Shown piece by piece: positions 11,940 through 21,959 of a stretch of 64,000 nt of DNA. The DNA is taken from contig OX104127.1 of the NCBI GenBank assembly GCA_944470555.2, positions 53,124,934-53,188,933 on the forward strand, written 5' to 3'. Within the stretch, counting starts at the first letter, position 1. The number at the start of each line of letters is the position of its first letter. The notes below the pieces were generated by a model. It saw nothing but the letters and a program-made list of their open reading frames with translations, was not told the DNA's origin and ran no database searches. The position numbers were made by a program, and so were the translations under genes. Origin of the DNA: Heterobilharzia americana. Lineage: Eukaryota; Platyhelminthes; Trematoda; Strigeidida; Schistosomatidae.

Positions 11940-12720
11940 ACTCATGTGTCAAATAAGTATCCAGCCGGCTTTCGGAGGAAAGGACGAAGTATCCTTGATA
12001 ACTTTTGGAGGCAGAGGATTCCATGCCTTAACAACTCACAGGGAATAGAAGTTGTCCCTTATTTTTAAACCACTTTGTCCGGGGCTTAGTTTCTGTATGT
12101 GTTCTCTAAGATTAGTGCTGCAGGTAAGACTCACTAACTGATGCAGCGGATGTTCAGAGATTCCCAGGAAGCTGCCAGCCAGCATCAGTTCTACCGCTAG
12201 CATTCTATGTTCCTGAGAATACAGATTCCACGCAACCAGTCGTTCTTTATATGTTGTGGACATAAGTCCTCGGACAGATTTGGTCGAGCACCTCAGGACG
12301 CTTTCCGAGCTTAATTTGTCCTTGTGTCTAGTGGGAGCGAAGATAATGGTCCCAAACTCCAGGTTAGGCCACATAAAGCTGTCAAAAACTTGGCAGAAAC
12401 GTCCACGATCGAACTGTCTGAAAATTCATCTAACTGTTGCTGACGCCACGAAATGCGTTTCTATCGCATTTTACACAGACTTTTAAGCCATGAGGAACTA
12501 AAATGCCCAAATCCCCCCCCCGTCAGCGACATTTCAGCTTTCCTGCTGTCATGACTCGCATCATGTTTTATGTGTAGCACCTTGCGTTTTTGTGATTAAG
12601 TGCAAGCCCATAATTGACTACCCAGTTTGGAAGTTGAGTTAAATCTTCCCGTAGAGGAACACCTCTTTCCTCCGACATCCAATAACCAATACCTTCTAAC
12701 GAGTTGGTGTAAACTAATTC
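11940..12720 (-). pseudogene. CR1-like LINE copy C: RT C-terminal fragment
   Basis: Minus strand. LREDLTQLPNWVVNYGLALN (near 12620) corresponds to the block after the RT catalytic box. After stops it continues as FGTIIFAPTRHKDKLSSESV (near 12340), RCSTKSVRGLMSTTYKERLV, LYSQEHRMLAVELMLAG, then NLREHIQKL and DNFYSL (near 12050) and PLPPKVIKD (near 12000). The order matches the C-terminal half of CR1-like ORF2. It sits immediately upstream of copy B, so copies B and C are stacked in the same orientation. Confidence 0.7.
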
Positions 12721-13225
12721 ATTTCTTTGCGCTCGCTTCTAGGTTTTGCGGGACGGTTCCAGGTCTTTGGTGGATTCCGATGTAGTAGGTCTACCCACTC
12801 GACTGCTGTAACTCCGGTTAGACCAAAAGGCGGTTGGGTGTTGGTTAAACTTGTAAGGAGTGTTGTTTGTTTCGTGTTTTTTTCTTCCGAAGGCTGCGGT
12901 GCAGATGGGTTCCTCAAGCACTATGCAGGCAGAAAATTGGTCAGACTGGTTTTGAAAAGGAGATGAAAAATATCTGCAGTGAAATCAAGGGAGAGCGCGG
13001 AGAAAAATAAAAAGGAAAAAAGGAAGAAAAACCAAGATTGGGAAAAAGGAAAAGGCACAAAAGAAGAAGCGCTTATAAGTTTATGGGGAAGTGGTGATAA
13101 GGAGAGCTTTTGTTAAAGTTTGAGAACGTTGAGTCAGAAGAAAGAAGAATAAATAACATTATAGGGAGAATGGGAATATGGTATTTCTCTTAGTAGGAGG
13201 CGGTAACTGGAGGGGACGTCTATAG
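12721..13225. other. LINE-junction sequence with a purine-rich tract
   Basis: 12725-12950 has overlapping open frames on both strands and no recognised motif; it may be part of a LINE 5' region. 12950-13085 is strongly purine-rich on the plus strand (runs of A and G with few pyrimidines), a low-complexity tract lying between copies C and D. Confidence 0.4.
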
Positions 13226-13229
13226 GGAG

Positions 13230-14142
13230 GTATAAGGTTGATCCATGTTCCCGGTGATAGTGGTTTTACAAAGTGTTCAGTAACGGTTGACTTTACCGAG
13301 TTAGTAGGTCGTGCCAGCCTAGTCTATATCCCAGTTGGATGGGTGCAAACCATGCGTCTCTGCACAACTGTCCAACCACTCCTTGGGGCTGTCAACAGAC
13401 GGAGCAGTAGCAATCCCAGCAGGCAATGCCTTCCAGTGGCCGCAAGCTGGCAGAGAGAAGAAGTTTGATCGCGCACGGGTTTTCACCCTTTGGCGGGTGA
13501 TTCTCCTTGGGTTACCACGTGGATCGCCATAGTAGCCGTTCCGTAGGATTCCGCCGTTTGGATGACTTGGGTTACGTAGTATTTTGTAAGCCGCTATCAA
13601 GTCACCACGTAGTCTACGGTAGCTTAGAGAATAGAGTCCTAGATCTTTCAGCCCGTTCTGATATGGTTTTCACCTCATTCCCACGACACCGTTTGTTGCT
13701 CGCCTTTGGACTTTCTCTAGGAGGTTCACGTTTCTTCAGATAAGGTGGTGCAATGACGTTGTGGACCTCTAGGTAGGGTCGTACCTAGGTCTTGTACAGC
13801 TTCAAAACAGTTCTGGGGTTAGAGCATTCATCTGTCTGCGCATGAGGTTCTACACTGTGTAGACTCTGGAGGCATTTCTCGAATAACTGGAGCCGGTGTC
13901 TAGTTTGTCAGTCAGTATTAGACCTAGGCGTTTCCCCGTGGTGGTGTGGGAAAGTTGTGTTCCACAGAGAGAACGAGGTATTTTGTGAAAGTCTGGGGTG
14001 CGGAGAAACACGGCACGGCTTTTATCTAGATTAAATGCCAGTCCATTAGTATACACCCACTTGGCAAGTAATCTGAGGTCACTTCCCAGAGCACTTTTGA
14101 TTTCTCCCCACATACTCACGTCATCGGCAAAAAGAAGGGTTT
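13230..14142 (-). pseudogene. CR1-like LINE copy D: RT catalytic box to C-terminus
   Basis: Minus strand. The fragment starts at the catalytic box, intact as LLFADDVSMW (about 14110-14140), continues with LRLLAKWVYTNGLAFNLDKS (near 14050) and KRLGLILTDKL (near 13920), and then shows RT C-terminal blocks YKILRNPSHPNGG (near 13585), RVKTRARSNFFSL (near 13480) and APSVDS (near 13395). Upstream of 14142 the homology stops abruptly, so the copy is truncated just before the FADD box. Frameshifts lie between 13600 and 13850. The sequence differs enough from copies B and C to be a separate insertion or subfamily. Confidence 0.8.
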
Positions 14143-14144
14143 CG

Positions 14145-14610
14145 CAAGAAAATGTTGGAAAAAGTCATTGGAAAAGGAGAATCTCCCTGCACTTAACTTC
14201 GGTGTTTACCTTCAGGTTTCGTTATGCAGGTCCTTGACCACCGCCTAAATCAGACTGACTGTTTTTGCACAGCCATCTTTTTTAAAAGTTGTTCGCTGCG
14301 TAAGTTTCAGTCCATTGTCTTCCTTAGCTTTCCTGAAGTCAAAAAGTATTTCGGCTCCAAATTCAAAATCTGTTCGACAAATAAACAGAAACTTTTTGCC
14401 CCAAGGCGTTTGGCTTTTGTTTTGACGCATGCTTATAGGGACTCGAAGTTCCGTCTATTATGCTAAGGTTTGACCTTCAGGTTCTGAAAAGGAAGAAACT
14501 ACGGGACAGCAAGAAACGCTGATTGGAGTTCTGAGCCCACTGTGTGTGTGAATATCTGAGATGTGAGGGTGTGCACAAATTATGTGACTGGTGGGATGAA
14601 AGGAAGAAGC
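14145..14610. other. Unassigned sequence between LINE copy D and the gypsy integrase
   Basis: Short overlapping frames only. The part above about 14480 may still belong to the gypsy element, but I cannot align it to an integrase block. Confidence 0.35.
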
Positions 14611-14619
14611 TGTATATAT

Positions 14620-15300
14620 GCAATAACAGTGGACCGGAAGGGAAAATGGAGACTGGGAAAAGCGTCGCGCATGTATCGTGTGTAAAATGTCGATTCCTGG
14701 TCAATGAGGCCAGCAATTCTAGCAGGAGTCAGCAGTAGAACATACACATTGGGGTATTTGTTTGACAATGCTTCAGGACTACAATATAAGGGGCTGTCGA
14801 TACTAACCGTATCCCACGGACACTTGGAATTGGTCTTAAGACTCTGGACGGGAGTCTTACGATCTCCTGAAGGACCTTTAACGTGCTACTCACGATCACC
14901 TCCACGGTTTGACGTCTTTGTTCACTCCAGGGCAGCCGAAATGTTACGCGAGAAGCTTAACAGTGATTTTTACACCTAGATGGGTTAGTTTGTACAACGT
15001 ATTGTACACGTCGTATCAACATCTCTTTGGAACTATCAGGCGTGGTTGCCTGGTGGACGTACCCCGCCAAGTCGTATTTGCAGCTGATCTACTGGATCTC
15101 ACGCAGCCCAAGAGTTGTGGAAGACAACTCATAACTTAGCTCAGCCTTTTTTTTGAAGCCGAGTCAATTCAACAAGATCAACACTTACGATACAGTTCGT
15201 GGAAGATATTCGAGACAATTCACCAGCTGCAGAGGTATTTTCGTCAGGTACTTGGTGGATATTCTGAGTGAACTCTGAAGGCTGGTCCGGTTGTCTTAAC
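14620..15300 (-). pseudogene. Ty3/gypsy retrotransposon: integrase remnant
   Basis: Minus strand, downstream of the RNase H part. ENTSAAGELSRI (near 15235) corresponds to the end of RNase H where these elements read DNVVADALSR. It is followed by IVSVDLVELTRLQ, then THLGVKITVKLLA and CPGVNKDVKPW (15000-14900), the usual sequence around the integrase zinc-binding domain. Near 14815-14740, DTVSIDSPLYCSPEALSNKY and VYVLLLT match the start of the integrase core, including its first catalytic Asp. The rest of the core is not recognisable. Stops and frame changes are frequent. Integrase inserts the cDNA copy into the genome; this one is dead. Confidence 0.7.
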
Positions 15301-15309
15301 TCAAGCTGT

Positions 15310-16420
15310 TAGTACTTATCGGGTGCTGAGCCTGGAAAGGCAGGCGGTCTGCAATCCATGAAAACGATGAGGTGACGACCTTCGACCGCACTTAAGAATG
15401 GAGCAGGCAGTGACACTAGGTGTACCGTACCCTGTTCGCTCATCCCGCAGCTGTCTGGAGTAAGAGGCTAGTGGCGTAACTGGTCGCAAGCAAGCGTTGA
15501 AAACTAATCCGTTTGCGCAGTTTGAAGGGCCAACGGTAACACTCGGGAGAGCGATGAGGTCGTGGCACATAAGCATGGTTGCATTCATGACGACCCCCTT
15601 GACCTTACATGAAGCAAGTCTAGCCACGTCATCCGGCATCGCTCACTTTATATTCGCTCGGGACAGAAAGTGGTTTCAGGAAGGATGCAGCGTCTGGAAT
15701 GAACCCTCAATAATAACTTACCGGGTCGTTGGAACTGCTAAGCTGTTATACAGTGATCAACCCTGGCTAGTCCATAATAGCCACCTCTTTGTCTGTGTAT
15801 CGGTGTATACCGTCTGTTGTCAACAGTATGCCCAAGAAAATCAAGCGATTGGGCTCTTAAATGACGTTTGTGGAATTCGAGATCCAAATGTCTAACGTAG
15901 GTTTCTTTATCTGAAATTGCGATGAGGTAGTCGTCGATGCATTCTCAGATGAAACCCAAAGCAAGATGATCTCATCCATGTGTCGGAATATTTGTGTTGA
16001 ATTCCATAGGCAAGAAGGCACGTGCAGGAATTCAAAAAGTCCAATGCTGATAGTGGCTGTTTTCGAAATATCTTCTGCTGCCACATATATCTCGTTGCAC
16101 ACTTTGACTAGGTTAGTCTTCATGACTATGCTCATCCCACACAAAGTCATGGTTAGGTGGTAAGTGTGTGGCATTGGGTAGCGCTCTGAGGTCGTCTTGG
16201 ATTTAAGCCATCCGAGATCACTGGTTAAATGCCGTTCATCCGTAACGTGTTTAGGAACTATATCCAATGGGAATGCCCAATGGACTGTTCAAAGATTTGC
16301 TAGTCCCTGGTTCAAGCATGTGATTGAACTTGCTTTCCTCTGTACTGGGCTTATTCAGGGTTAGATGGTGTGCCTTCGACGCCACAAGTGGACCTGTGGG
16401 TGCGATTTAATGCGTAACAC
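15310..16420 (-). pseudogene. Ty3/gypsy retrotransposon: reverse transcriptase and RNase H remnant
   Basis: Minus strand. RT begins near 16350 with a block leading to SDLGWLKSKTTSERYPMPH (near 16210), then LVKVCNEIYVAAEDISKTAT (near 16090), GLFEFLHVPS (near 16035), and the catalytic box as IDDYLIAISDKE (near 15920, canonical form YxDD). LDFLGHTVD (near 15840) is the usual RT end. GFIPDAASFLKPLSV (near 15700) and AVEGRHLIVF (near 15375) mark the tether and RNase H. Frame changes and stops occur throughout. Block order and identity are characteristic of the Ty3/gypsy group, to which known schistosome LTR elements such as Boudicca belong; I do not assign the family. Confidence 0.85.
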
Positions 16421-16509
16421 TTCTGGCTATGCACGACAGAGTATACATCGGATTTCCATGTCCTGATTTTTGCCCACTATTGCCCGGTAGGACAATTCAA
16501 CGTTGTTTC

Positions 16510-16840
16510 ATTCCAAACATGGCTAAACTCAGACCTGTGTAGATAACCTCGTTTTGTTGTCCATCAGTCGTCGTCGACTGGCATCCACTAGTAGATCATG
16601 AAGGTCTAGCAAACCTGGGTCATTTTGGGGTATGGAAGCATCAGCCACAAGAAATATTCAGTGAATAAGTCTTCGCAGACCTAAACTGAGGTGGACATGT
16701 GTTTTTCCAGATGTTGCGATTGCCAGGCGGTCGGTTGCTTGCAGGCTGAATAGTGACCCATGATGGCTTTCATTTGCGGTTACGGAAAGAAGGCTAACTT
16801 CTGCAACAGCGTCAACGAGGTAATGAAGTCACGTTTACAC
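16510..16840 (-). pseudogene. Ty3/gypsy retrotransposon: protease remnant with broken active site
   Basis: Minus strand, between gag and RT. YLVDAVAEVSLLSVTAN (near 16815) aligns with the retroviral-type aspartic protease signature LVDTGAEVSVLP, but the catalytic DTG triad reads DAV. Downstream, IFLVADASIPQNDPGLL (near 16655) and LLVDASRRRLMDNKTRL (near 16585) are the blocks that join protease to RT. A TGA stands where a Trp is usual just before IFLVAD. The protease would have processed the gag-pol polyprotein; loss of DTG means this copy could not. Confidence 0.7.
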
Positions 16841-16919
16841 ACCAGTGATGTATTACAAACGACTCTTGCCACTGACTGTAGTCGTCGTTAGCCTGCTCCA
16901 GCGAGCTGGTTTCTAGATT

Positions 16920-17640
16920 TAGTGCTATCTTTGTAAAACGTGCTTCTCAGCGATTTCTGTCTTCTTGGTTATGAATGTTGAGGAACACATACCACTCTGG
17001 ATTCCCATATGGGTGAAACTCACCTCCCGGTGGACCATAAGAAATGGTGCGATGGAACGAAACACATCGCCGTCCCGTATAGCGTGACCTAGGGCTTCGG
17101 AGAGGCTGATTAATGGGGTTGTGCGCTTCTGGCGTTTCTGAACCCTGATCCTTAGGTTTCTTGATGACAGGATGTACGCGGAAGGTGTGTTCACCACAGA
17201 TCTCCGGTATTTTATCAACCAAGGTGACCAGGTTACCGATGGCAACTGACTGAAGTGTCGCGGGTACGGTTTGCACCGGCTGTTGTAGTTTCCAAAGGAA
17301 CATTCCGTGGAAAAGACAATCGCCGGATGTCCGCTGACCAACGGCTTCTCACATAGGTGTCAACAGGAGAGTGGCCAAACTGTTCCGCACCTCGGTGTTA
17401 CGTAGCAACTCATCTGAGCGTTGAGAATCTGGGAGATCGCTTTTCTCCAGGTGAATTGCTTTGAGCAGTGTATAGGAATCACCTACTTCGAGGTTAAACA
17501 TATGCACCGTAGCGTGCCTATTTAATCCCCGCAGTGGTGATCGTATGACAGAAGGAAATCGAAAATGCAGACCTGTGACACCTTGCTCTCGGAAGTCGGC
17601 ATCGGGGTGCATAGACCATGTTTCTGCTTTGCCTAATCAA
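16920..17640 (-). pseudogene. Ty3/gypsy retrotransposon: gag remnant
   Basis: Two minus-strand frames. 17612-17349 contains LEVGDSYTLLKAIHLEKSDL and QRSDELLRNTEVRNSLATLL, which resembles the capsid part of gypsy gag. 17303-16947 contains ATLQSVAIGNLVTLVDKI and HTFRV, then CVSFHRTISYG, which aligns with the CWYHRxFG block that closes gag in schistosome gypsy elements. A frame change lies near 17345. It lies 5' of the protease in the correct order. Confidence 0.6.
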
Positions 17641-17935
17641 CATGACACAGGCAACAATAATGATAATAATATATTTTGCATAACAAGTTATGTGAACACG
17701 TGCCATTTTTACATTACATGGATCGGGTGAGTTGTCGGCTTATTGTTGGTGAGATCAGGAATCCAGTTGCACATGGGCACGGAAGTTCGTGACACGAGTA
17801 AACAAAGGTCATCAATACAAAAATGAGAATGAAAAAAGAATGAACTCGTTGGTTTAAGTTTCAAATATCACGCGAAACTGACAGACACGAAGACCAATCA
17901 CTGGTTATTCGTACTTGTTACATTACAGGGCAACT
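17641..17935 (-). mobile_element. Probable 5' LTR portion of the gypsy element
   Basis: Directly upstream of gag on the minus strand. 17865-17930 is shared with the LTR-like insertion at 8855-8920, which supports a terminal repeat. Contiguity breaks at about 17931, and the sequence matching the rest of the 8.9-kb copy resumes at 18361. The LTR therefore seems to be split by about 430 bp, or the two blocks are separate repeats. Confidence 0.5.
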
Positions 17936-18360
17936 TTCTGGCACTGAAATGCAACTAGGGGCAAAATAAATAGATTGAATTGAGTTGGCTAAGTATCAGC
18001 TAAATAACCTTCAGGCCCACCTTTCGGATGCTTAATATATCGAAGTTTTGTTTTAACGAGCACGCATCCAAGTAGGCTTCGACGCTGTTTCGGGCCCCCG
18101 TCGTGCTGGTGAACACGCATATTCACGGCATCCCTAGTTCAGGCATACTGGCGAGATAAGTCAGACAAACTTTTACCCCTAATAACTACTGTCGAATCCA
18201 CTTTAATTAAATATATTGCCCCATTTAATATATACCTGAATATCAGTCCTTTTGGCTTGCGTTTCTCTATCAATACTTATACCTTAGGTGAGGTGCTGGT
18301 TAAGCGGGTACTAGAGAACATTATGTCATCTAACAGTAGCACAATCGGACCACTAGGATA

Positions 18361-18610
18361 GACTCAAAAGGGCGAGAAGATGGAATGTTACAGAGAAGTA
18401 ACCAAATGAAATAGCATATGTGAAAGCTAGCGCCGAAATACCCACGGTTTCTAACCAGCTGGTTAGAGGATTGAGAACCAGCAGTGCAGTGTAACACAAC
18501 AGCGTAGCGAATGACGTGGATGCTTGGCTTCGAGCCCTCAGCCTAACGAGTTCGTTAGAACTACGAAGGTCAGCATCGATGTCAGTTTTGGGGAACTATT
18601 CGCCTTAGAA
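18361..18610 (-). repeat. Second half of the LTR-like repeat shared with 8921-9150
   Basis: Blocks 'gccgaaatacccacgg', 'gtgcagtgtaacacaac' and 'aaggtcagcatcgatgtc' match 8921-9150 in the same order and strand. The intervening 17936-18360 is absent from the other copy and shows no recognised motif. Confidence 0.55.
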
Positions 18611-21355
18611 TGGTGTGCAATTCCTTTTATTGTGTCTGTGCTTAAGGACAGAGAAATTAGAGGATCTTTTTGGTTTTTTATGCTTTTTCACACCAGCTAC
18701 TCCCGCAGAATACCAACTGAGGAACGTTTACTGCAGTAGTACTTTGGTGGTTATCAATCCCCATTCGTTGCACAAACCCTACTGCCGCCATTTTTGTCTG
18801 TTTGACATTCCTCTTCAAGGTGCCCTTCTTGAACGTTGATATCCTTTGCCTAACCTCCATTCCGCTAGAGACAAGAGCCCATTTAGAGTTATTCACTCGG
18901 AGCCTCCATCTGTCAATTTAACGGTTTTGTAACTATTTGTTTACTGAATGTTCATTCTTCACTTTGTCACGACCACCATTCTCAAAACGACAACTATACG
19001 GCTGGTCTAGATGCCCCAGTAAACCCCTGTAGGCCAAGTTGCTGCACCTACAGCACTGAACTTCTCACTCGCTGTGCACCTAGAACTCTCAGACAGCCAC
19101 ACACACTCAGTCGCACTCTCTCTTTGATTTTTATGTCTACAAATCGACATGCTTAGTGTCACTGAGCTGTAGCTTCGAAATTCTCTGATCCCAGAACATC
19201 TCAAAATAGGCTTCAGAAAAATCAGTGATCACTCCTTGCCTAGTATTTAACATGATATGTGGCGAAGAGCCCTAGAAATGGCTTCAAGAGCGCTTACCTA
19301 TCATGTAGGCCAAACTGTGTCGAACTACCATGGATACCAACACTTAAAAATGGCCTGTACCTCACTCAACACAGACTCAACCACTTCAGTCCCCGATCAA
19401 CGTAAAGCAGACATTACCAGTGTGTCCAGCCCGAACTCCAGCTTGCTCACAAAAGCTACAGAAGGGAAGCGATATAGGATGAAAAAACGCTTGACTATAT
19501 CTTCTGATCATGGCGACTGATTTCGTACAAGTGGCCTCATGTGTTGCCAAAGACGACGCAGCCATCGAGTGTAACCCGCGCCACGCGCAGATACACTATT
19601 AACTAAGTCATAAGGATGTATAGGTTCAACATTATACTTTTATTGTACGCCACCCCTACAGATGTTCATGATGCATGCACCCACCGTGTTGAGTGCACCC
19701 ACTTCCAGCTACGGGTGTGTTTTATCTACAAATTGTAAAACAATCTCCAGTGGTTATCCAAAGGCTAGTATCTGGCCCTTTTACCATTCAAAAAAGAAGT
19801 TTCAAAACGATAGCAACCAGTGATTCTGTATGGACAGTCGTACCTATGAGTAGACCAAGGAGTTCCAAACGACTGATGAGGAGATCTATCCATCAGCTAT
19901 TATCAGCCTGGAAAATGACCAGCAAATACCCAGGGTAATATCCTCAGTGACGATTATGTAACATGACCAGGTTATCGCATATGAGGATTTTAAAGCCCCA
20001 GCACTCAACTTAGGACGGTAGCCAGACATTTTATCGAAACCCGCTAAGCACCGTCAGAAAGATTGTGGTGCATGAAGAGATCGTCGACGATACTCCCCGA
20101 GGACCGTGAGCGAAGCCACTAACATTGAAGCATCTCCCGAAAAGTAATCATCTCCCAGGAGAAGTTCAAGTTCGAACTTCTATCGGCAGCTATGAACACA
20201 CTACGGTAGTTTATGATGGGGTGAGCAGTGAACAACAATCACAAGAGGGACCCTGCACTTAAACTGCTACAGCTAGAAAAACCTTGTGGGAATGAACTGG
20301 CGTCCGTCAACAGCTTAGAGGCGTCAGGAGTGCACTCCCTTATCGACTGTCCATCAATGAGAACTAGTAAGGAGCCTCGGTCGGAGGGCGATCCCTGAAA
20401 ATGCTTTCGTAATGGTGGTAACAACTAAAAAGCGGATCTCATGGCCGAAACTAGGTGCTGAACATTGCCACAAACCAAGAGGAAAACATGACAAAAATGG
20501 AGGCCTTCCTAAAGAGAGTCGGACATTGGCGCGTATATGGATCTAAGGAATCGATGTAACAGGCGAGTACAGGGATAGTGGGGGTTGTTCCTGACAAGCG
20601 GAAAGCCCGAAAACCCATGTCGACTGATGGCAAAAACAAAATCAAATGACAGAGGAGCAAACCTTATGAAGGGCTTAGGTGGAGAGAACCTTCATGGATT
20701 GGAAATTGCTAAAATGTCCTGTCCCACCTTTGGTATATGGCTCACAATCTTACCACCTAACCACAGACACTAACAGCCTTAAGAACTTCAAAAGTTATCG
20801 AGTGTACAAGATATGCACAGACTGCAGGTAAATACCTGCAGGGTTCTCAAAACTGTCAAATCACCGTACACCAAGGTATCCATGATGCGACAACATTCTC
20901 CTGTCAATGCAGAAACAGTCCCTAAGCAAACAACATGGCCATCTCTGTGGAATTTCTGTCGCCTATTGGATGAACACGAAGCAAATCATCCCTTCTCTCA
21001 CCGGCAAAACAGAAGACAGGCGAAACTCAAAACGCTCTTGACTCACCTACCACAGTTTTCAAAAGAAGTTGAAAGTTTGGAAGATGACCACACAAGAGAC
21101 CACTTGGTGACAATTAGAGCACCAAGTAATGTTTAACATGGTTTCCCCAAGCGTAGGTCCCGACAGCTTGTGACAAGTAGACAACACGCTGCTGTAGGGA
21201 GTGTGCTGGTTGTATTACTACTACGTATCATTTTACCAACCGTACTTAACTTGATGTGCTCCGGTACCTTACCTAACGTGTAAGTACTGATATTGAAACA
21301 CAAATCAAAAGAACTGGTTTCAGTGATGTATTCGAAAAAGCAGTATATTTAGCGA
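18611..21355. other. Unrecognised sequence, probably decayed retroelement
   Basis: Higher GC than the region to its right, with several plus-strand frames of 60-110 codons (for example 19257-19520, 19693-19938, 20813-21136). I recognise no motif in them. Their strand and position, just upstream of an integrase remnant on the plus strand, suggest the gag-pol part of a second LTR element, but this is inference only. Confidence 0.35.
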
Positions 21356-21359
21356 GAAC

Positions 21360-21955
21360 AAATGTGATAGTAATGAATAGGGGAAACGTTTATCCAGCTT
21401 ATCTAGCTAGTATGGCTGAACGAGGAACTCTGAGTATATGCATGCTAACCCGGACAGATGGAGTCCAGAGTGGTGTCGAAGCCTGCTGCGATACATCCTC
21501 GTTAAAACAAAACTTAGAACACCTTATGCATCCGGAGGCGAGCTTGAGGTTTATTTAGTTAATTTAATTTAGTCTATTTATTTTAGCTGTAGTTGCGTTT
21601 TGGTGCCAGGAAGGTGCACTACACTGCCAGCTCCAGGTCCCTGTTCACGTAATTCTTCTGGATTTAACCAGTGCCTGGGACACACCTACACCTTCCATTT
21701 TTACGACCAAATGGCAAGGTATCTCCAGAGTCTATGCAGTAACACACTCCATGATAAGGCAACTAGGTGCCTCCTCTTCGGAGTTCCTGAAATCCTACAT
21801 GACCAACATACTGCCGCACTCAGAGGTTCACAACCATGTTGCACAACCATACCTGAGAGAGGCTGGAAATTTCTGGAGAAGTCACAAAGGCAAGCAGACA
21901 AGGTAAGAAGTAGAGATGTGCGGCGAATCATAAAAAGATAGACTCAGGGACCCAG
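21360..21955 (+). pseudogene. LTR-retrotransposon integrase remnant
   Basis: Plus strand. 21430-21555 reads GVQSGVEACCDTSSLKQN followed by HPEASL, which resembles the second half of the HHCC zinc-binding domain and linker (usual form: WPGM..DVE.WC..C..C...K). 21670-21860 reads FYDQMARYLQSLCSNTL then RCLLFGVPEILHDQ, which matches the integrase core around the second catalytic Asp (usual form FGVPE.IHSDQG). The two parts are in different frames. It is oriented opposite to the 14.6-17.9 kb gypsy element, so it is a separate insertion. Confidence 0.45.
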
Positions 21956-21959
21956 GCCC

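Noticed and set aside
17936..18360. Separate transposon inserted into the LTR
   Set aside because: It interrupts the shared LTR-like repeat, but I find no terminal repeats, target duplication or coding motif to support an identity.
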